The position numbers were made by a program, and so were the translations under genes. From contig NZ_JAHRGM010000067.1 of NCBI RefSeq assembly GCF_019097845.1, forward strand, positions 124,001-188,000: a stretch of 64,000 bases of DNA. Reading direction: 5' to 3'. Below the pieces are notes generated by a model. That model made no database searches and had not been told where the DNA came from. It saw nothing but the letters and a program-made list of their open reading frames with translations. Below are positions 34,318 to 41,489 of the stretch, piece after piece (position 1 is the stretch's first letter; each line of letters begins with the position of its first letter). The DNA comes from Sphingobium sp. AS12 (GTDB lineage Bacteria; Pseudomonadota; Alphaproteobacteria; Sphingomonadales; Sphingomonadaceae).

Positions 34318-34722
34318 TCAGCCCTCCGTCACGGGGGTGAAGGCGTAGAGGCGGACTTCGTTGCCATCCGCATCGGTGGAGAAGGACATGGTCGTCAATT
34401 CCATCGCCATGCCGATCGTCAGCCGGTCGAAATCCACGCCGGTCAGCTGCGTCTCCACGATCGTTGCACCGGGCAATTCGACATAGCCGATGGCGAAGGG
34501 GGCAAAATCATCCGGTCCGGTATAGGGCGGCGACTTGGGGCGGAACCGCTGCACTGTCCAGGACCAGAGCGTTCCGCGGCGCGGCAGGTCAATCGCTTCC
34601 CAGCGCGCACTATCGTCAGGGCAGGGAAAGACGATCCGGCCCGTCTCACGATGGCGGCCGCCTATCAGGGTCGGTTCGGGCGTCTCCCGGAACAGTCCTT
34701 CGGCAATGGCAGATGCGCCCAA
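34318..34722 (-). CDS. DUF35 OB-fold protein, partner of the thiolase-like enzyme
   Basis: A 134-residue protein: N-terminal helix GASAIAEGLFRETPEP, the rubredoxin-like zinc-ribbon region LIGGRHRETGRIVFPCP, then an OB fold (LWSWTVQRFRPKSPPY to RLYAFTPV). Normal DUF35 zinc ribbons have four Cys; only one remains here, so the metal site is degenerate. Start: TTG 34722 has GAGAGGG eight bases upstream and places the N-terminus where the family begins; upstream ATGs at 34857/34869 would add about 45 residues overlapping the LuxR terminator. First gene of the six-gene minus operon, three bases before the thiolase-like gene. In Ltp2-type aldolases the DUF35 subunit completes the CoA-binding site. 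Confidence 0.82.
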   Translation of the reverse strand: MGASAIAEGLFRETPEPTLIGGRHRETGRIVFPCPDDSARWEAIDLPRRGTLWSWTVQRFRPKSPPYTGPDDFAPFAIGYVELPGATIVETQLTGVDFDRLTIGMAMELTTMSFSTDADGNEVRLYAFTPVTEG

Positions 34723-34823
34723 CGTCCTAACCCTCTCATCCTTGTGTCGGGCCACTATGGGAAGGAGATGGGGCAAAGGCTTCTGTAAGAAAGCATAGGT
34801 TCGCCGCGGGCCTGTCGCTCCAG

Positions 34824-34852
34824 AAAAAAAGACCAGCCGGTCGCCCGGCTGG
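34824..34852 (-). terminator. intrinsic terminator of the LuxR-type gene
   Basis: CCAGCCGG (34833-34840) pairs with CCGGCTGG (34845-34852), 8 bp with a four-base loop, and on the minus strand is followed by TC then seven T (A run at 34824-34830). It isolates the LuxR-type gene from the DUF35 operon downstream on the same strand, so that operon needs its own promoter within 34723-34823. Confidence 0.85.
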
Positions 34853-34882
34853 CCCATGCTGAGTCCCAAGGGGGAGGGAGCT

Positions 34883-35752
34883 TTATTTCGCGGCGACCTG
34901 CGCCTCGATCTGCGGATGGGGGACCATCACGGCAGCGACATTGCCCAGATAGCCCAGCTGGGTCGCCTTGAACACGGTCTGGCTGCGGTTGACGGCTTCC
35001 AGCTTGATCGCGGCGTTATGGATATGGAAGCGGACCGTGGCGCAACTGCGTTCCAGGATCAGCGCGATCTCGACGTCGGTCTTGCCGACTGCTGCCCAGC
35101 GCAGACATTCGACCTCGCGCTTGGACAGGCGGCAATTTTTGGGAATCCAGGGGCGCTGGCTCGATACGCGGGTATAGCCATGGACGAAGCGCCGGGCGTG
35201 ATATTCCAGCTGGTCGCTGTAAAGGTCGAATTCCTTGCTCAGATCGTCGCGCTTGTCGTTGAAGGGTGAGAAGCTGATCGCCGCGATCTGGCCGAAGGAC
35301 ATATGAACCGGCACGCAGATGACCGCGTTCGCATTCACTTCACCCTGGAAAAGGCTGAGGTCAATCTGGTCGAGCAGGGGATTGGGCGCGCGCGTGTGGA
35401 TGCCATGGGCGTTGGCCCAGAAGGGTTCATTTTCATAGCGACAGGCGAAGGTCAGCGGTGAACTGAGCGCCAGCAGCGGCTTTTGCCACCATTGTTCCTT
35501 GGTTGCGGGCCAGCCGAACACGCAGCTGGCCAGCACGTCGCCATCAGCGTCGGTCATGGGGGATCGGGAGGCTATGTTGGCGCAGGCGGCGACGCGGAAA
35601 TTGCCCAGGTCGCGGGCAATGTCGCGTAGCGCCTCGGCAGCGGGCCGAATGTCGGCAGCCGTCTGAATCGCGGTTGGAACCTGCCTGCCCATACGAAAAT
35701 CGGTCGCTGTCTTTGCAGCGTCCCCATTGTCGGACCGGGCGGCGACGAGCAT
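34883..35752 (-). CDS. LuxR family transcriptional regulator (orphan, autoinducer-binding-domain type)
   Basis: A 289-residue regulator. The C-terminal LuxR helix-turn-helix is clear (LSKREVECLRWAAVGKTD, IALILERSCATVRFHIHNA). The N-terminal domain (about 25-200), with FGWPATKEQWWQKP, FWANAHGIHTRAP and FGQIAAISFSPFND, has the layout of an autoinducer-binding domain but not its classical set of invariant aromatic/Asp/Trp residues, so it may bind a pathway metabolite. No luxI-type synthase is present. ATG 35752 is chosen for the AGGTG/GGAGAG region before it; ATGs at 35770 and 35806 are possible. It is divergent from the acyl-CoA dehydrogenase at 35981 and separated by a region with a long palindrome, so it probably regulates the catabolic genes. 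Confidence 0.85.
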   Translation of the reverse strand: MLVAARSDNGDAAKTATDFRMGRQVPTAIQTAADIRPAAEALRDIARDLGNFRVAACANIASRSPMTDADGDVLASCVFGWPATKEQWWQKPLLALSSPLTFACRYENEPFWANAHGIHTRAPNPLLDQIDLSLFQGEVNANAVICVPVHMSFGQIAAISFSPFNDKRDDLSKEFDLYSDQLEYHARRFVHGYTRVSSQRPWIPKNCRLSKREVECLRWAAVGKTDVEIALILERSCATVRFHIHNAAIKLEAVNRSQTVFKATQLGYLGNVAAVMVPHPQIEAQVAAK

Positions 35753-35811
35753 GTCACCTGATCTCTCCATAGCGACGATGCTATGCCTGACGCACGGTTG
35801 CGACAAGCGGC

Positions 35812-35837
35812 AAAACCTATGACTAGCGATAGGTTTT
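35812..35837. promoter_or_regulatory. lux-box-like inverted repeat between LuxR gene and acyl-CoA dehydrogenase
   Basis: AAAACCTAT (35812-35820) and ATAGGTTTT (35829-35837) are perfect 9-bp inverted arms around the 8-base spacer GACTAGCG. The inner 20 bp (ACCTAT-N8-ATAGGT) has the size and ACCT...AGGT ends of classical lux boxes bound by LuxR-type dimers. It lies about 60 bases upstream of the LuxR start and 140 bases upstream of the divergent acyl-CoA dehydrogenase. Function is inferred from symmetry and place. Confidence 0.6.
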
Positions 35838-35980
35838 TCCCTACACGCACCAGGATCGAGAACCTAGCGGAAAGCCCAGTCAACGCCGCGCCCGCCTGCC
35901 GTGCATAAAAGCGTCATGGAACAGCAACAGCGGGGCAGCGCAGGACGCGCGCCAACCATGACAGACCGGGGGATGGTGGC

Positions 35981-37078
35981 TTGAATTTCGATCTCAGCGA
36001 AGAGCAGGCCATGCTTCGCGATCTGGTCGACCGGTTCGGCGCAGACCGTTACGATCCCGCCCGCCGCCTTGCCTATCTGCGCGAACCGCGCGGCTTTGCC
36101 GACGCCAACTGGGCGATGCTAGCGGAAACCGGCCTGCTGGCCTTTACGCTGCCGGAGGAAGCGGGCGGCTTTGGTGGGTCGGCGGTTGATATCATTACGG
36201 TCATGGAGGCGCTGGGCCGCTGTGTCGTTGTAGAGCCGGTGCTGCCTGCGATCATATTGGGGGCCGGGCTGGTTGCGGCGGCGGGGACGGACAGCCAGAA
36301 AGCGAACTTGCTGCCTGCTATCGCGGCGGGCGAGGCGATCGTCGCCGCTGCCCTGTTCGAGCGGCAGGCGCGCTTTGACCTGGATGGCATCAAAACCCGT
36401 GTCCACGACGGCCGGATCAGCGGCGCCAAGCAGATGGTGCTCTGCGGCAGCTATGCCGATCATCTGCTGGTGGCGGCGCGGACAGGAGAGGGAGCGCTGA
36501 CGCTTCATCTGGTTAAGGCCAATGCGCCCGGCATCACCATCACCCCCTATCGGCTGGTCGATGGGTCGATCGCCGCCGATATGCAATTTGTCGACACGCC
36601 GGCCCAGCCAATGGCGGGCGGGGAGGCGGCATTGGCGCAGACTCTGGATCAGGCGCGGCTTGCCATTTGCGGTGAATTGCTGGGGCTGATGGACATGATG
36701 TTTGCCGCCACGCTCGACTATATCAAGACTCGCCAGCAATTTGGCCAGCCGATCGGCAGCTTTCAGGCGATCCAGCACCGCATGGCCGATTGCTATGCCC
36801 GCGTCGAACTTAGTCGATCGCATCTCTACCGCGCCGCCGCCGCCGATGGCGCGACCTGTGCCGCTGCGGTCATGGGCGCGAAGGCCTATATCGCCCAGAG
36901 CGCGATGCAGGTGGGCGAGGAAGCGGTGCAGCTGCATGGCGGCATCGGCACCACTGAAGAACTGATGGTGGGGCAGGCATTCAAGCGGGTGATGATGCTG
37001 GCGACGCTGCTGGGCGACACTGACCATGACATATGTGAATACATAGCCATGACCAGTAGCGCGGCGGATCGGCCATGA
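35981..37078 (+). CDS. acyl-CoA dehydrogenase, short subunit (ChsE2-like)
   Basis: A 365-residue acyl-CoA dehydrogenase: MNFDLSEEQAMLRDLVDRFG start, FTLPEEAGGFGGSAVD, ALDYIKTRQQFGQPIGSFQA-type region (ATLDYIKTRQQFGQPIGSFQ), and LHGGIGTTEELMVGQAFKR. It is shorter than the 402-residue ACAD of the opposite operon and resembles the second subunit of heteromeric steroid-type dehydrogenases. Start is a TTG at 35981 with a G-rich site upstream; no ATG fits the family start. It overlaps the ferredoxin gene by four bases (ATGA). Activity alone or with the 32-kb ACAD cannot be decided here. Confidence 0.87.
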   Translation: MNFDLSEEQAMLRDLVDRFGADRYDPARRLAYLREPRGFADANWAMLAETGLLAFTLPEEAGGFGGSAVDIITVMEALGRCVVVEPVLPAIILGAGLVAAAGTDSQKANLLPAIAAGEAIVAAALFERQARFDLDGIKTRVHDGRISGAKQMVLCGSYADHLLVAARTGEGALTLHLVKANAPGITITPYRLVDGSIAADMQFVDTPAQPMAGGEAALAQTLDQARLAICGELLGLMDMMFAATLDYIKTRQQFGQPIGSFQAIQHRMADCYARVELSRSHLYRAAAADGATCAAAVMGAKAYIAQSAMQVGEEAVQLHGGIGTTEELMVGQAFKRVMMLATLLGDTDHDICEYIAMTSSAADRP

Positions 37079-37440
37079 CGGAAACCTATCATCGGGTGGT
37101 AGAGGCCAGCGCCGTCGAAGAGCGGGCGATGCTGCCCTTTCTCGTGAATGGCTGGCCCGTGCTGATCTGCAAGGACGAGGGGAAGGTCCACGCCCTGATC
37201 AACCGTTGCAGCCATGCCGCGGCGGAACTGGCACCGGACGGCCGGGTGCGCCGCGGCGCGGTGATGTGTCCGCTACACGGCGCGCGCTTCAAGCTCGATA
37301 CTGGCGCATGTCTGGGTGGGGCGGATTACAAGCCGCTCAAACTCTACCCCTGGCGCGAGAGCGCGGATGGATGGATTGAGGTGGCGGTACCGGATGCAGC
37401 GCCTGGTGCGGAGAATATGCCGGTTAAGCAATTGATATAA
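37075..37440 (+). CDS. Rieske-type [2Fe-2S] ferredoxin
   Basis: A 121-residue Rieske ferredoxin with ligands C-x-H in NRCSHA-type motif (INRCSHAAAEL region; here read as NRCSHAAAE) and C-x2-H in VMCPLHGARFKL, followed by the usual LKLYPWRESADGWIEV strand. Single domain, no signal or membrane anchor. It is the only small electron carrier in the locus and therefore the natural electron donor to the two Rieske oxygenases at 14.6 and 16.9 kb, although it lies about 19 kb away and is coupled to an acyl-CoA dehydrogenase gene by a four-base overlap. No ferredoxin reductase gene is present in the window. Confidence 0.87.
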   Translation: MTETYHRVVEASAVEERAMLPFLVNGWPVLICKDEGKVHALINRCSHAAAELAPDGRVRRGAVMCPLHGARFKLDTGACLGGADYKPLKLYPWRESADGWIEVAVPDAAPGAENMPVKQLI

Positions 37441-37461
37441 AAAGATAAGTTAGTTTCAAGG

Positions 37462-38214
37462 TCACTTATCCTTGCACCACTCGATCCCCCGCCTCAGCAG
37501 ATCGTAAAAGACCGGCAGGTCCCAGGCGCAGCGATCGACCGTGGGCCACCAGTCCAGGAACGGTTGCATGTCATAATGGCCGCGACAATGGCCGAGCGTG
37601 TTGTACAGCACCGCGCCCTTGCCCTGCGCCTTGATGTACATCACCGGATGCCGGTCCTGCGCCCAGTCATGTTCGTCAAAGCCGGTCGCCTCGCCCGCAA
37701 ATTCGGTGTCGAGCAGGACGTGCAGGTCGCCATGCCGCTCCATCAGATACAGCTCGTCGGTAGTCTCGAAAGGTGCGATGCCGCGCGTCAGAATATGATC
37801 TGCATCGGCCACATCGACCCGGTATGGCGCGATTGGCGGGTGAGCGATGAACTGACTGCCCAGCGTCTCCATCATCAGCGGCGCCCAGCGCGGACTGCCA
37901 TAGAGGCCATTGTCGAACAGCCGCAGCACCGAATTGGTGCCATGCAGCGCATACCAGCGCCCGCCGTCCTCTACCCACTGGCGCAGCGCTTCCTGCGCGG
38001 GCAGCGGCGGCACGACGTCACAAGTGTAGGTGATCAGCATATCGGCGGCGAGGATGGCGTCGAGATGGCCATAATCCTCGAACACGCGGGTCCGCACGCG
38101 CGGATCGTCGGCCAGCAGTTTGAGCAACTCCAGCCGGGCAAAGTCCATGTCGTGATAGAGACCACCGACGATCAGCACACAATTGATGCGCGCAGGCTGC
38201 GTCTCGCTCATCAT
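37462..38214 (-). CDS. ThuA-like domain protein
   Basis: A 250-residue ThuA-domain protein (class I glutamine-amidotransferase-like fold): INCVLIVGGLYHDMDFARLE start, DMLITYTCDVVPPLPAQ, GRWYALHGTNSVLRLF and the C-terminal KGKGAVLYNTLGHCRGHYD-type segment (GAVLYNTLGHCRGHYDM). ThuA proteins are tied to sugar or polyol utilisation in some species, but many have no known activity. ATG 38214 is chosen for the GAGG site five bases upstream. It starts 12 bases after the stop of the SDR and forms a two-gene operon with it. Function in this locus not clear. Confidence 0.82.
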   Translation of the reverse strand: MMSETQPARINCVLIVGGLYHDMDFARLELLKLLADDPRVRTRVFEDYGHLDAILAADMLITYTCDVVPPLPAQEALRQWVEDGGRWYALHGTNSVLRLFDNGLYGSPRWAPLMMETLGSQFIAHPPIAPYRVDVADADHILTRGIAPFETTDELYLMERHGDLHVLLDTEFAGEATGFDEHDWAQDRHPVMYIKAQGKGAVLYNTLGHCRGHYDMQPFLDWWPTVDRCAWDLPVFYDLLRRGIEWCKDK

Positions 38215-38225
38215 TGCCGCCTCGC

Positions 38226-38987
38226 TCAATATTGCACGCCCTTGGTGATGCCGCCGTCAATCAGCACATTGGCCCCGGTCATGTAACGGCAGGCGGGCGA
38301 GGCGATGAAGGCGATCGCCTTGGCTAGTTCCTCGCCCGTGCCCATCCGACCGAACGGGATTTGCTTGAGGATGCCATCGTGGAAATCGGCCATATGTTCC
38401 TTGATATAGGCCCAGGGACCGTCATCGGTATAGACCGGGCCAGGGGACACGCAATTGACCCGCAATCCTTGCGGCGCATGTTTCTGCGCCAGCGCGGCGC
38501 TGTAATTGATCACTGCGGCCTTCATCGCATTATAGGGCTGCGGTCCCATAAATTCCTCCAGCGCGCCGGTAGAGGAAATCGTGACGATCGACCCGGCATC
38601 GGACTGTTCCAGCGCGGGCAGGGCAGCGTGGATGCCGCGCACCAGCGGCAAAATGTCGCCGTTCAGTACCGTGATCCAGGCTTCGGGCGTATCCACCCCC
38701 GGATTGACCGAGACGAATGAAATGAAGATGTCGCAGCCGCCCAGTTGCTCCGCGGCGCTGGCGACCCAGCCGGGAAAGGCCTCTGCATCGGTCACATCCA
38801 CCGACGCGCCGATACCGCGCACACCGAGCGCCCGCACTTCGGCGACGACCGTATCGACCTTGTCCTGCGTCCGCCCGCACAGCGCCACGTCGCAGCCCTC
38901 GGCGGCCAAGACCTTCGCTACCGCCCGGCCGATGCTGGCATTGGCACCTGCCAATATGGCTTTGCGCCCTTTCAGACCAATGTCCAT
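38226..38987 (-). CDS. SDR family protein with atypical NNAG region
   Basis: A 253-residue short-chain dehydrogenase: cofactor loop AILAGANASIGRAVAKVLA, NRD-like GRTQDK, a Ser in TISSTGALE and the YxxxK pair in QPYNAMKAA, ending GANVLIDGGITKGVQY. The highly conserved NNAG after beta strand four is replaced by DIFISFVSVNPG, so the adenine-side loop is unusual; catalytic Ser, Tyr and Lys are kept. ATG 38987 follows an AAAGGA site. First of a two-gene operon with the ThuA-like gene, divergent from the acyl-CoA synthetase. Confidence 0.87.
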   Translation of the reverse strand: MDIGLKGRKAILAGANASIGRAVAKVLAAEGCDVALCGRTQDKVDTVVAEVRALGVRGIGASVDVTDAEAFPGWVASAAEQLGGCDIFISFVSVNPGVDTPEAWITVLNGDILPLVRGIHAALPALEQSDAGSIVTISSTGALEEFMGPQPYNAMKAAVINYSAALAQKHAPQGLRVNCVSPGPVYTDDGPWAYIKEHMADFHDGILKQIPFGRMGTGEELAKAIAFIASPACRYMTGANVLIDGGITKGVQY

Positions 38988-39152
38988 GACGGCATCCTTT
39001 TCCTGAATTTTCTTCAATCGTCCGTCTGTTTACCGGCATATGTGACGGGCTGCACTGGCAAAAGCGTCAGGGTAAGCTGGCCTGCTTAGCGATTGTGACA
39101 GGGCGGCGGTGCGCCTTTTTGCGCTATGCAGGCGGTCCTAAGCGGAGGGGCC

Positions 39153-40679
39153 ATGTCGAGTAGCGTCATCACTATAGCGGATCATGTCCGGGCGCACGCC
39201 GCCGCGACGCCCGATGCCGTCGCCCTGATTTTCGAGGGGCGCGAAACCAGCTATGCTGCGCTCGACAGGCAAGCCTGCCGGGTCGCCAACGCCCTGATCG
39301 CGGCGGGCCATGCGCCGGGTGACCGGGTCGTCTATCTCGGCAAGAATCGCGATGACTATTTCGGCTTCTGGCTGGGCGCGGCGAAGGCGGGCCTGGTCAC
39401 TGTGCCGGTCAACTGGCGACTCGCCGCGCCGGAGGTGGCCTATATATTGTCTGACGCGCGCCCCTGCCTAATTTTGGTCGAACCTGAATTTCTCGACCGG
39501 GTTGCGGAGCAGGGGGCGACGGTCCTGCTGACCGATCCGTGCGGCGATCACCTGCTCTTTGCCGATTGGCGCGATGCGCAGTCCGACGCCGATCCGTGCC
39601 GTGACGGCGGCTATGACGATGCGGTGCTGATGCTCTACACGTCCGGCACCACCGGCAAGCCCAAGGGGGCGATGCTGTCCAACCGCAGCCTGCTCGGACT
39701 GCGCGCGTCGGAGCCGGACCTGCCCGACTGGTATCGCTGGACCGCGCAGGACGTGTCGTTGATCGCCATGCCCATCTTCCACATCAGCGGATCGGGCTGG
39801 GGTCTGTGGACGCTCCAGCATGGCGCAAAGGGCGTGGTGGTGCGTGAGTTCGATCCCGCGCGCGTACTGGACCTGCTCGTCACCTTCCGCATCAGCAAGA
39901 TCATGCTGGTCCCCACAGCGCTGCGCATATTGTGCGATCATCCTGCCGCCACCGACACCGATTTCAGCTTCCTGCGGACCATCTGCTATGGCGGGTCGGC
40001 GATCCCGCTCGACCTGCTGCGGCAGGCGATCGCGGTGATCGGCTGCGGCTTTGCGCAAATGTACGGGATGACCGAGACGGCCGGGACGATCATCGGTCTG
40101 CCACCGCAGGACCATGATCCGGCAGGGAGCGAACGAATGCGCGGCATCGGGCTGCCGCTGCCCGGCGTGAAGGTGCGGATCGCGGACGAGGGCGGCGATA
40201 CGCTGCCGCCCGGCGCGATCGGCGAGATATTGGTAGCGTCGCAGGCCAACATGATCGGCTATTTCGACCGGCCCGACGCGACCGCTGAAGCGATTGACGC
40301 GGACGGTTGGCTGCACACCGGGGACGCGGGCTGGATGGACGCGGACGGCTATCTCTATCTGGCCGACCGGATCAAGGACATGATCATCACCGGGGGGGAG
40401 AATGTCTATCCGGCGGAAGTGGAAAATGCGCTCTACAGCCACCCTGCCGTGGCGGACGTCGCGGTGATCGGCGTGCCCGACGCCAAATGGGGGGAGGCGG
40501 TCAAGGCGATCGTCGTGCCTGTTGCGGGCGAGACGCCCAATCCCGCGACGCTCATCGCCTGGGCGCGCGAACGCATTGCTGCCTATAAGGCGCCCAAGAC
40601 AGTGGAATTTCGCACCGACCTGCCCCGTAACCCGTCGGGCAAGATTTTGCGCCGCCTGCTGCGCGACGAGTATCGGTAA
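39153..40679 (+). CDS. AMP-forming acyl-CoA synthetase
   Basis: A 508-residue adenylate-forming ligase: P-loop LYTSGTTGKPKGAMLSN, IFHISGSGW, YGMTETAG, WLHTGDAGWMDADGYLYLAD and the catalytic Lys motif NPSGKILRR. The start ATG 39153 has GGAGGGG before it. It would activate the free carboxylic acid of the degraded compound (or of a ring-cleavage product) as CoA thioester, feeding the acyl-CoA dehydrogenases and the thiolase/DUF35 pair. It lacks membrane segments; the chain length or ring structure of the substrate cannot be read out. Divergent from the SDR-ThuA operon. Confidence 0.9.
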   Translation: MSSSVITIADHVRAHAAATPDAVALIFEGRETSYAALDRQACRVANALIAAGHAPGDRVVYLGKNRDDYFGFWLGAAKAGLVTVPVNWRLAAPEVAYILSDARPCLILVEPEFLDRVAEQGATVLLTDPCGDHLLFADWRDAQSDADPCRDGGYDDAVLMLYTSGTTGKPKGAMLSNRSLLGLRASEPDLPDWYRWTAQDVSLIAMPIFHISGSGWGLWTLQHGAKGVVVREFDPARVLDLLVTFRISKIMLVPTALRILCDHPAATDTDFSFLRTICYGGSAIPLDLLRQAIAVIGCGFAQMYGMTETAGTIIGLPPQDHDPAGSERMRGIGLPLPGVKVRIADEGGDTLPPGAIGEILVASQANMIGYFDRPDATAEAIDADGWLHTGDAGWMDADGYLYLADRIKDMIITGGENVYPAEVENALYSHPAVADVAVIGVPDAKWGEAVKAIVVPVAGETPNPATLIAWARERIAAYKAPKTVEFRTDLPRNPSGKILRRLLRDEYR

Positions 40680-40680
40680 G

Positions 40681-40700
40681 ACCTGCGATTTCCGGCAGGT
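40681..40700. promoter_or_regulatory. 20-bp lux-box-like inverted repeat before the SnoaL gene
   Basis: ACCTGC (40681-40686) and GCAGGT (40695-40700) are perfect 6-bp arms around an 8-base spacer. Overall length, arm/spacer geometry and ACCT...AGGT ends are the same as in the site at 35.8 kb. It starts one base after the acyl-CoA synthetase stop and 56 bases before the SnoaL start. A single 6-bp inverted repeat is expected by chance several times in a window of this size, so support comes only from the match in form. Confidence 0.35.
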
Positions 40701-40755
40701 TCCGGGCGTCAGCTCCCCGCCTATCCTCCCACAAAACAGAATGAGGAGAGAGGTT

Positions 40756-41178
40756 TTGACCGCTAATTTTTCCGGTCCTCTGGAGGATCGGCTGGCCATT
40801 CGCGAACTGCTCGAAACCTATGCCGATGCCGTCAATCGCGTCGATCGCGATTTATGGGCCTCGCTCTGGGTGGAGGACAGCCATTGGGATCTGTCGCACT
40901 ATCCCGAACTCGGTATCGTGTCGGGCAAGGCCGAGATTGTCGATCTTTGGGCGAGCGCGATGCCCCATTATCCCCAGCTCAGCTTCCTGCTCAATCCCGG
41001 CATGATCCGGGTGGATGGCGACCGGGCGGTGGCGCGCGCCTATTTTTCCGAAGTCTATGCTGAACCCGGCACCGGCAAGGATAAGCGCGCGCGGGCCTGT
41101 TATAATGACAAGTTGGTGAAGCAGGACGGGAAATGGTTTTTCCAGAGCCGGTCCTTCACCATCATCCACCAGAGCTGA
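40756..41178 (+). CDS. SnoaL-like/NTF2-fold protein
   Basis: A 140-residue cystatin-like alpha+beta protein of the SnoaL_4 type: RLAIRELLETYADAVNRVDR, WASLWVEDSHWDLS, MIRVDGDRAVARAYFSEVY and WFFQSRSFTIIHQS. Such small proteins act as isomerases, hydratases or dehydratases on cyclic compounds, and the fold is shared with beta subunits of ring-hydroxylating dioxygenases. TTG 40756 is preferred because AGGAGAG (40744-40750) sits five bases upstream; the ATG at 40741 would contain its own ribosome site. A terminator follows. Possible role in isomerisation of a ring intermediate; not provable here. Confidence 0.82.
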   Translation: MTANFSGPLEDRLAIRELLETYADAVNRVDRDLWASLWVEDSHWDLSHYPELGIVSGKAEIVDLWASAMPHYPQLSFLLNPGMIRVDGDRAVARAYFSEVYAEPGTGKDKRARACYNDKLVKQDGKWFFQSRSFTIIHQS

Positions 41179-41220
41179 CGATATTTCCGCCAGTTCGCTC
41201 TCCAGGAGCTGCGGAAATTG

Positions 41221-41252
41221 ACCCGGTCGCCCCGCGCGATCGGGTTCTTTTT
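41221..41252 (+). terminator. intrinsic terminator after the SnoaL gene
   Basis: ACCCGGTCGC (41221-41230) pairs with GCGATCGGGT (41236-41245), 10 bp with one G-T wobble and a five-base loop, followed by TCTTTTT (41246-41252). Confidence 0.85.
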
Positions 41253-41331
41253 GGCCTTCGAAACCTGGCGAAACAGCAATTCTCCCCCTGCGGGGCGGTA
41301 CTATTGTCTATGAAACTGCCCTCTCCTCCAA

Positions 41332-41421
41332 CGTCATCCTGAACTTGTTTCAGGATCCATTTCTCGCCACGGGCAACGGCTTTTGGGGCACGATGGATGC
41401 TGAAACAAGTTCAGCATGACG
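41332..41421. repeat. paired-hairpin (BIME-like) intergenic repeat, copy B
   Basis: Left arm CGTCATCCTGAACTTGTTTC then AGGATCC, right arm GGATGCTGAAACAAGTTCAG then CATGACG, inverted relative to each other. Each arm folds on itself: CCTGAA/TTCAGG on the left and GCTGAA/TTCAGC on the right, a compensatory C-G to G-C change that keeps pairing. The spacer GGATCCATTTCTC and TGGGGCACGATGGATGC match copy A at 18.4 kb. The rest of the 41179-41489 gap contains the SnoaL terminator and no gene. Confidence 0.8.
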
Positions 41422-41489
41422 ATGTAAAAACGACGTAAGTTTCACATGCGATCGCCCCCGCCGTTGGTGGGGAGGATGAAGGCGGACAA

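Noticed and set aside
34723..34823. ATAGGT half site at 34795-34800 upstream of the DUF35 operon, considered as a third lux-type box
   Set aside because: The second arm is not complementary (TTCTGT region), so it is only a single 6-base match and expected by chance.
37441..37475. Imperfect inverted repeat GATAAGT...ACTTATC between the ferredoxin and ThuA-like genes
   Set aside because: Only a 7-bp AT-rich stem with a long loop, part of it inside the ThuA coding end, and no T-run; too weak to call a terminator.
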